Source: Epiperipatus broadwayi
Lineage: Eukaryota; Onychophora; Udeonychophora; Euonychophora; Peripatidae
NCBI GenBank assembly: GCA_028023455.1
Contig: JAQFVV010000030.1
Location: 10,008,876-10,072,875 of the forward strand
Direction: 5' to 3'
Length of the DNA stretch: 64,000 nucleotides
Part shown: positions 56,670 to 64,000 of the stretch, in pieces
Layout: each line of letters starts with the position of its first letter
Numbering within the stretch: the first letter of the stretch is position 1
The notes under the pieces: model-generated
What the model saw: only the letters and a program-made list of their open reading frames with translations
Databases searched by the model: none
What the model was told of the DNA's origin: nothing
Made by a program: the position numbers and the translations under genes

Positions 56670-59600
56670 CCCTCTATATTACATATTTGTAAATACAAGC
56701 TTATAAAAGCAATGTCATGCTATATATGACTTGCGTTATTGATTATTATATCTAAATTATAACTTTATAGTTATGACTGCAATTACCTAATATAACTTAA
56801 AAAACTACAAATTTTATTGATTTTATTTTTATAGTTAAGCAAATATATTAATCACTATCATTGGTTAAATAGAAAATAATACAATCAATATTATATCCAA
56901 AAGACTATCAGATTAATGCTCAAGAGAAAAATATTATTTTATAAAAGATTTTAAAAATGTCTTCCCAAGCAGATTTTCTAAATCAATGTTTATATAAAAA
57001 TATGTATGTTTACATTTTTGTCATTTTTCTTATTATGGAAAAACACTATTGAATTGTATAAACAAATAGAGATACACACACTATAAACAAATACTTTGAT
57101 AAAGAAATATAAAATAGTATCATAACATCTGGTATTACAACACAGAATATTTAAAGAGAAGTAATTATATTTAAGATTGTATTTTATTTTAAGAATAGAA
57201 CAAACAGTTCTTATATTTGTGTACATGCTTGAAAGTTTATGTATTTTAGATTTAGGAAAATTAGTTTGCTTGGTTTTAAAAGGATATTTATTTAATAATA
57301 TAATTTATTAAAAGGTCAATTTAAAATTAATTAAAATAAATATCTAAGAATTTTTGTTATAGGTTATTTATTTTAAATAAATGACTGTAAAATTATTTTA
57401 AACCCAGAAGCAAAATGAAGCAATTAAAAAGTTTAAAATTATTATTAGTATTTCTTTTTTTCATTTTGAAGAGTGTTCATAAAAATTACCACATTAATTC
57501 AAAATCAGACAGCATCTATAGTCTGCATTTTAAGTAACTGTGGCAATTTATCCAAATTTTCCCAGAAAAATAATTTATTTGATGCCAATGCATAATGGAA
57601 AATATGAGACAACCCAGACTTTAGCTGATCAACAGATATACATACTGGTAATTTGAAAAAACAGCCAATCTACACAAAATTTTATTGCATTCAAAATCTA
57701 AGGGAGTTAAAACTTTGAAATAGCCACTTGGTCAAGTAGACTAATGCAGTTTAGGCATTTTGCTTTAGTTTGGCAAAAATGTCTTCTTATCAGACTAAGA
57801 AAAGAATAAACAACAATAAAATAGACAAGAAACGATCACTGATTATTATTTCAAGAAAATCTCATTTATTGCAGTCAACTGATAATGAAGATTTGATAAT
57901 TTTTCTCATGGAATACTGTTTAACAACTTCAATTAAATTGCTGGTCTTTTCATTTTAATGTAATGGCAAATAGCTGATATATTTATAAAATTACATCTAT
58001 CAACTTCAGTCAAATCACTTGTATCTACTGAAAATAATGGAGAAACAATTTTTCACTTCAAAAGGTACTAATATTTTGTCTCAATGTCATAGATTATCTC
58101 ATCATAAATTATTGAAAGAAAAATTTTAAATAGTAATTTTCAATTCAAATATACCATCATAAGGTTCTGGTGCTTGGAGAAATAATGAACTTTAATTAAA
58201 ACACAAGGCAATCAATATGTTTATGGATTATAGCCTACTTACTTGATCATATATAATATATATAACCTGAACTATTTAATAATAAGAATTTAATATCTAT
58301 AAACTCATGGATTAATAAAATACTTCAAAGACGAGAAGTTCTAAATGCCAATCCTTTGGATATAATGTTATGTCTTTATAAATGGTGTAAATTGCTTTGT
58401 ATAGTAAACTTTCACTTCCAGTACTTTAAGAAATAGATAATAAATTATAAATGCCAAATATTTAATACCACTAATGGATTATGGATTATAAAGTGCAAAT
58501 ATTGAATATTAGAAAAAACCAAACATATCAGCAATCCTTAAAATGGATTAATGTGTTAAATATAATGCACATTGAATTAACAAATGTGCTTAAAGGACTT
58601 TATTAATATGGATATTGCATTCCAGTAAGGATTAAATTACAAAAAGAAATTTTATTGTACTTTACATCATCTTTGATGCTTTTATTAAAATGTTTCCATG
58701 ATTTTCCAAAAACACTGAAATAATTATACAAGTATAAATATTTCATTGGGATAAATTTTAATCATTATAGCCATTGGAGTATAAATTGAATGATTATTTA
58801 GTTATTATTATTATTAGTGTAATAAAAAAATATAAAAGTTCTCCAGATATTATTATATGAATGTATAGATATTTTTATTAGTTTTATTATTTATGATTTC
58901 AGATATAATTAAATGTAAGATTTACATTAGGACTAGGTTGTATTTAGGTAACTAACTCTTAAACTTATATAAATTTTGCTATATATCTTAAGTTTCAACC
59001 ACAAATTTAAAAGGAGTTTATCATCTTTACTTAGATAATTAGGTCTATAAGGAATATTTTATGCATTGCTTCTATGTGTTAGTACTAATTTTTAAAGTGT
59101 TATGGTATGCAATAAGGCATTCTAAAGATACCAAGTATGTTTTTTGTTAATAGTGTTACTCCTAATGATTAACCTTCAAATGAGTTCAGTAAAGTATCTT
59201 TAGGTATAATAAATAAGCCATATATTTTAAATATCATTTAGAAGTGATAAGCAATAATTTCATTTGTTTCTTTTTAAAAGAGTAAAAACTTCTCCAATAT
59301 GATTAAACAAGATTGATTAATAATTAATTAGTTATTGAAACGAACTGAGTAAGGACAGCATAAAACGTTTATTATGATGATTATTATTCCCCAGTATTTA
59401 AATTGAGGATTTACTTTTAAATAATATGCAACCTAATCCGAATGAGTATTAGTGGGTTTGCAACGCTGAATGATGAAACACTTTCATGCCCCAAGCTTAG
59501 ATTCAATTTAAAGAATAAATATTAATATTTATTGGGCATTTTATATAATTTTCTATAATCAATTGTTTGTCATTATTTGTTTATAATTTATTTTATATTG

Positions 59601-60680
59601 TATAATAAAGCAATTGTTCATTTTAATATTTCCCTTTTGTCGTTATTAAAGAAACATCGTCACGGCATATTTATGAAATAAAGGTCTTATTTTAGGATAT
59701 TAGATTACACATAAATCTATTTGGATTGGATACATCATTATTGTTACTGTTGCTATCTGAAATACAAAAGAACAGGGTAAGATGATATACGTAAAATTCT
59801 CTTTTACATTATTGTATCTTAAGATAAATGAATAAACTTTACATACCTACATTCATTTTTCTTATTCTATGTAAATGATTATAATTGATTTGTAACCCTG
59901 ATATAAATCATCAGTCAACATTATATTTAAAATTGCTAGCCTTAGTAAATCAATTCATACTTTTCATTAAGAAACATTATATTAGAAAATATTTATGTAA
60001 AACTTATTAAGAGTAGTATCACAAATATATTGTAATACTCTGAAAAAATTATTCATTTCAAATTTTACCTATTATTAAAGTATAAAATAGCATTAACATT
60101 TACTTGATGTGGAAGTAGGACATATATGCATTGCAAGCTAGTTTGGTGAACACACTTCCACATAGAACATCTTTCTCAATCTCAAAATTTGGGATTCAAA
60201 CCTCTTTTTCTGGTTATAATATATATATAATTTGTAATTTGATTATGTAATATAATGCGTTCTATGAAAATAATGATCCTATATTCTTTGATTATTTTAT
60301 TACATTACAGATATGGTAAATTATGAACAAATTTGAGCCTAAACCTTTGGCTATTCTTGTTGTAAGGCTATTCAAATTGAACTACATATTTTTTTAATAA
60401 AGTAATTTCATATTATTGTCCAATTCTTTTTTGTTCTACAAAAAATCACAAATAATAGCAAAATGTAAAAATCAGATTTTGGAATTATTTTCAGTTATAA
60501 ATTAAATTTAAAAACAGTCATTTGAAATATTCGTTCATTCCTTTTCATGGCTTTACATGCGTTATTAGTTCCAAAAAATGTTAAGCATCTAAAACTTTAA
60601 AAATGAGAAAATTTTGGCCAATAATTGTTAAAAAACACAACACCTAAGCAAAAAAATATATAATATAATTTTCTTCCTCC
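56670..60680. other. Unassigned AT-rich sequence
   Basis: Four kilobases with no gene, SINE or hammerhead block that I can recognise. Open frames at 56990-57226 and 57770-57958 show no domains. Confidence 0.35.
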
Positions 60681-60689
60681 TTTTTTTAT

Positions 60690-60880
60690 GTATTGATTTC
60701 TATATTTACATATGATACCATTTCCACATTTTTTATACACTTAACAATATTATTTTTTATACCAAAACTTTACTCTTACAGTTTCGAGTCCTGCAGTCAT
60801 CATCAGTCAAAACTGTAAGAGTAAAGTTTTGGTGTAAAAAATAGTATTGTTAAGTGTTTAAGAAAGTTGGAAATGGTATC
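60690..60880. repeat. Fold-back element, family B (copy 5)
   Basis: Arms ACTTAACAATATTATTTTTT, ACCAAAACTTTACTCTTACAG and inverse. The inner block, read on the minus strand, is CTGATGA, T, GACTGCAGGACTC, GAAAC, ACTGTAAGAGTAAAG; helix II has lost two bases. Confidence 0.65.
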
Positions 60881-61189
60881 AATAAAATATGTGTGTGTAT
60901 CGTAATAGCCTTTAAACAGTCAACAGAAAAGTAAAGGCTAACAATTTTCCATTGAAAAATAATGAAAGAGAATGTATTGATTATTAAATTTGATAGTTGA
61001 TAGAAAATGAAGGTTTAGCAATTTTTTTATCTCCGTTTTATTACCTACCTCAGATTAATAAAAATTTATAATAAAAAAACTCCACCATTAAAAACAAATG
61101 TAATCACAAGGAATATTAATTCCAAAAATACAGAGATAGGTTAATGAAATATATAACCTAAATGCATTTTCATGCTGAATTCTCTTGTC

Positions 61190-61530
61190 AAAGGTAGTAG
61201 TTATAAAATTTAAAAAACAACAAAAACATTACATAAACCCAATCACCACATAGAAGTTACAAAATTGTCATTCTATTGTACATATTCCTAACAGTACTTA
61301 AGTATACACTATTGGATTTACTATTCATCACAAAGTTACAGTTATTAATAAATAAAGCCTTTTTAATTTTACATATCCTATCATTATACTCCCTGCAAAC
61401 CATTTTTCTTACTAGGATTGAAAACATGATCAAATAACTGTCCATGATCCATAAATGCTGATGACATTTAAAGCTGTTATAATATATATGTTGTTTAAGT
61501 CCTACATTAATGTTTGCCCTGAATTCCACA
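61190..61530 (-). repeat. Left copy of a diverged inverted pair, with a 90-codon open frame
   Basis: Minus-strand frame 61529-61257: MEFRANINVGLKQHIYYNSF ... MVCREYNDRICKIKKALFIN ... The part from ATGGTTTGC to beyond the stop (about 61420-61190) is repeated on the plus strand at 61838-62070 with many differences. The protein is not recognised. Being repeated, it is more likely part of a mobile element than a host gene. Confidence 0.55.
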
Positions 61531-61835
61531 TAGTAAACATAGACAATTATGTCCCTGACAATTAAAAAATGCTAGGATGTTCCTTAGGATCAATTTTATA
61601 TTGTTAATGAAATAATTTAATATAATAGATGAACAAAAACATTACATTCTTTATCATATATTTTATTTATATGGCGCCAAGTTTTAAGTTGTAATAATAA
61701 TAATAGATTACTCTACTGCACATGTGCTTTACAGATCGAACGCTTTTTAATGAATACACTCCTTTCCAAATACAAAATAAAGTCTTTTTAAAAGATAGAA
61801 TGAATCACTCTGTCTTTTACAATTTCTTCACATTT

Positions 61836-62075
61836 GAAAAAAATGGTTTGCAAGGAATGCAATGATAGAAAATATAAAATTAAAAAGGCTTGATTTATTA
61901 GTAACTTTGTTATGAATAAAAAGTCCAATAGAGTGCAATTAAGTATTATTTTGAAAATGTATAATTAAAGTAACAATTTCGTAACTTCTGTATGGTGATT
62001 TGATGTACATAATGTTTTTTTTATATTTATTTTATAACTATTATTTTTGACAAGACAGTTCAGCACTAAAAATAA
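61836..62075 (+). repeat. Right copy of the diverged inverted pair
   Basis: ATGGTTTGCAAGGAATGC, AAAATTAAAAAGGCTTGATT, TTTCGTAACTTCTGTATGGTG and TTGACAAGACAGTTCAGCA parallel the minus-strand sequence of the left copy (for example GTAACTTCTATGTGGTG, GACAAGAGAATTCAGCA). The frame is broken here by a stop early on. Confidence 0.6.
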
Positions 62076-62084
62076 ATTTATTAT

Positions 62085-62595
62085 TATATATTTTATTAAC
62101 TACTGTTAATCTCCATATTTTCTGAATTTCCTTATGAATACTTAAGATTGATTAAATATTATTCCTTGGCCAGTAGTTGAAGAACTAAATGAATTGACTG
62201 TGGACCACCTGATTGAATAAAACTTTTTAAGCCTCCATGAACCTTGGAGGAAAAAATAAAATTATATTTGGCTTGGATTCAAAGTCCAGATCCTGAGTAT
62301 AACAGGCAGATGAGACCAATGACTATATCACGAGATACGTATATATATGTAAGATTTAAGCTATAAGTCATTTATATATACTGTATTTCAAAAAAAGGAA
62401 TATGGAAAATAAAAAACAAATTTATGATTGACAATAAAAGTTTAAATCAAAAAAAATTAAAAGGTCAACTTCTTTAACATTTTCAATTTAATCCTTTTAT
62501 CTGTATCTGGAGAAAACGTGTCATTATGCATTTTAAAATATTGATAATTTGAAATATGAATTTTTTCTACAGTACAGGCTTTTTTCATACATGGA
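62085..62595. other. Unassigned AT-rich sequence
   Basis: Nothing recognised. Confidence 0.3.
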
Positions 62596-62597
62596 CT

Positions 62598-62905
62598 TCT
62601 ATAAGTAATATATAGAGAGGTTGAACTCAGACTTTCACATGACCCTCAATCATCCATGATATCTCATACCGCTGACAGACTTGGTCACACACATGTCAAA
62701 TAGATAAATAATCACCAATGTATGTATTTCATACTAAACCAGCACTCATCAGTTGGTCCAGATTATCATCTCCATACATATATGCAATCAATGCTCAGCT
62801 TATATTAAGATAGCCAATCTTCATACTGTAATGGGCAGGCTGCTAACCACTCCATTCCACAACTCTTCAGCTGTCCATTTCATTGAAAATCTGATGATGC
62901 CTTAT
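62598..62905 (-). repeat. Hammerhead-repeat family D, copy D6
   Basis: GGTTGAACTCAGACTTTCACAT, GACCCTCAATCATCC, the ribozyme, AGCTTATATTAAGATAGCC, CCACAACTCTTCAGCTGTCC, CATTGAAAATCTGATGAT: full family D block in minus orientation. Confidence 0.85.
62707..62768 (-). ncRNA. Hammerhead ribozyme, family D (copy D6), cleavage triplet mutated
   Basis: Minus strand: GATAATC, TGG, ACCAA, CTGATGA (62752-62746), GTGCT-GGTTT-AGTAT (five pairs, two G-U), GAAA, TACATA, CA, TTGGT, GATTATT. Core and both helices are intact, but the triplet is ACA rather than ATA, which removes the required U. Otherwise the best-preserved copy with D4. Confidence 0.75.
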
Positions 62906-62909
62906 AAAT

Positions 62910-63580
62910 CTAGAAATGACTAAATTTAAATAAATGTTAAATAAATGTAGAAATCCTAAAGATCATAAAAATTAAAAATTTAAAGGTTTAACAAAAAATA
63001 GTTCTGTTAAATTCTATTAAAATATAGTTAATTTTTATATAAGAAAAAGTTTTATATCTGTTTATAACTTGACTAATCTGATTTATAAATGTGTAGATAG
63101 TTATATTTGTTATAAAAAGACAATAATATCAGTAACATAAACTATAAAAAAACATGACTAACTACTTTAATATTACGTTGTTCCTATTACTAGTACATAG
63201 AGATTAAAATAGGCTTGCTGGTGAGTTAAAATATCTGATTTAATTATGCCATCCTTATACAGGTCTCCAAACAAAATCATTTTAACTTGTTGTTTATCAA
63301 ATATTATGCATTATTCCTAAGTAGGTTCTGTAGAACCATGGAAAATCATATATTTCGCTACTGTAAGAAAATTTTATATACTTATAATGTTATTAGTCTT
63401 AATATTATTGAGAATTTTATTCAATCTCTAGATGATTTCTGTTGCTGCTGTTAGTTATTTAGTTTTTTATTACTTCTGATGATCCAGTGAAGATCACCAA
63501 GAAGTGTATTTTTGAAGCTATTCAATAACTTACTATAGAATATTAGATCTTCATGATATACTGGTTATCATATATATATA
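62910..63580. other. Unassigned AT-rich sequence
   Basis: Near 63475 CTGATGA is followed by GTGA-AGA-TCAC, an isolated partial resemblance to a ribozyme core without GAAA. A TA microsatellite lies at about 63570-63585. Confidence 0.3.
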
Positions 63581-63585
63581 TATAT

Positions 63586-64000
63586 TGTAACGGAATATAT
63601 GCCGTTACATTATTTTAAAATGAAAATAAAAAGATCGTAAATAAAAATTGATTTATTAAAAAGAAAAAAACTTAAAAACTGAAAATTAAAAGTTGTTGAA
63701 TATATATATATTGTCGAGCAGATGGAAAACTTAAACTATTTTAAGAAAAAGTATTTGAAAGTATTTTTTTTTTGTAAAAAAGTAAAAATATAAAGATTGA
63801 TATTTTAAAAATAGAAATAATGTTGATTTCTATAATCTTAGAAAATGGAAATGATTGTTTTATTAATTAAATGATTGTTCAAAAGCAAACTAGCCCTTGA
63901 AGCATTTAAAATAAATTAAATGGTCAGATAAGAGAATACAAAGAAATTAAATGACCAATGCAAGCACGAAAATGACAGCATGGACCATAACTGAAACAGG
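63586..64000 (-). mobile_element. LTR-like element, second copy (runs off the window)
   Basis: Starts with the hairpin TGTAACGG-AATATATG-CCGTTACA. The following ~350 bp align with the reverse complement of 20600-20230 in the 2.2-kb insertion: AAGAAAAAGTATTT, AAATGGAAATGATTGTT, AATTA.TTAAATG, AGC.CTTG..GCATTTAAA, GTCAGATA. It is therefore the same family in the opposite orientation. The left flank is a TA run, also like the ATAT target of the first copy. Confidence 0.8.

Overview
This window looks like nuclear DNA of an animal. It is strongly AT-rich, has long introns with ordinary GT-AG splice sites, and is packed with retroelements. The mix (an invertebrate-type flavin-containing monooxygenase gene, RTE-like LINEs, Ty3/gypsy and Penelope-like remnants, tRNA-derived SINEs, many fold-back repeats) suggests a lophotrochozoan, perhaps a mollusc such as a cephalopod. 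The species is inference and cannot be fixed from the sequence.

The only host gene I can support is on the minus strand. Four coding exons of a flavin-containing monooxygenase (FMO) run from 43331 down to the stop codon at 7483, with introns of about 5.2, 13.8 and 15.9 kb. Together they encode about 309 residues: the FMO fingerprint, the NADP-binding GxGxSG loop, the second half of the enzyme and its C-terminus. The first ~150 residues, with the FAD-binding loop, were not found up to 64000, so the 5' exons probably lie beyond the window.

Almost everything else is repeats. Region by region: 1-1300 is a decayed gypsy pol fragment. 5.3-13.8 kb holds fold-back and hammerhead-bearing repeats. 14.1-15.2 kb is an RTE-like LINE fused to such a repeat. 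16.2-20.7 kb is a run of hammerhead repeats interrupted by a 2.2-kb LTR-like insertion. 24.7-29.3 kb holds more hammerhead repeats and a LINE tail. 31.9-36.0 kb is a wrecked LINE with ORF1, endonuclease, reverse transcriptase and C-terminal zinc-finger parts. 36.7-47.3 kb holds fold-backs, a ~340-bp TTA microsatellite, an RTE tail and two SINEs. 48.6-50.8 kb has Penelope-like GIY-YIG and gypsy RT fragments. 52-64 kb is mostly unassigned, with an RTE tail, inverted repeats and the start of a second copy of the LTR-like element.

The most striking content is a set of at least three repeat families (here A, C and D) that carry what read as type I hammerhead ribozymes. Each has the CUGANGA core, helix II, GAAA, a very short palindromic helix III, a GUC or AUA cleavage triplet, and a helix I broken by an internal loop. 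Families A and C occur as direct tandem copies with periods of 450 and 422 bp, and D is bounded by direct repeats 473 bp apart. This is the architecture expected of retrozyme or Penelope-LTR-like elements that move through self-cleaved circular RNA. The families share body motifs (a GGTCATGTGA box; a CATATA..GAAAACAT block in A and C). Several copies lie inside FMO introns, some in the sense orientation.
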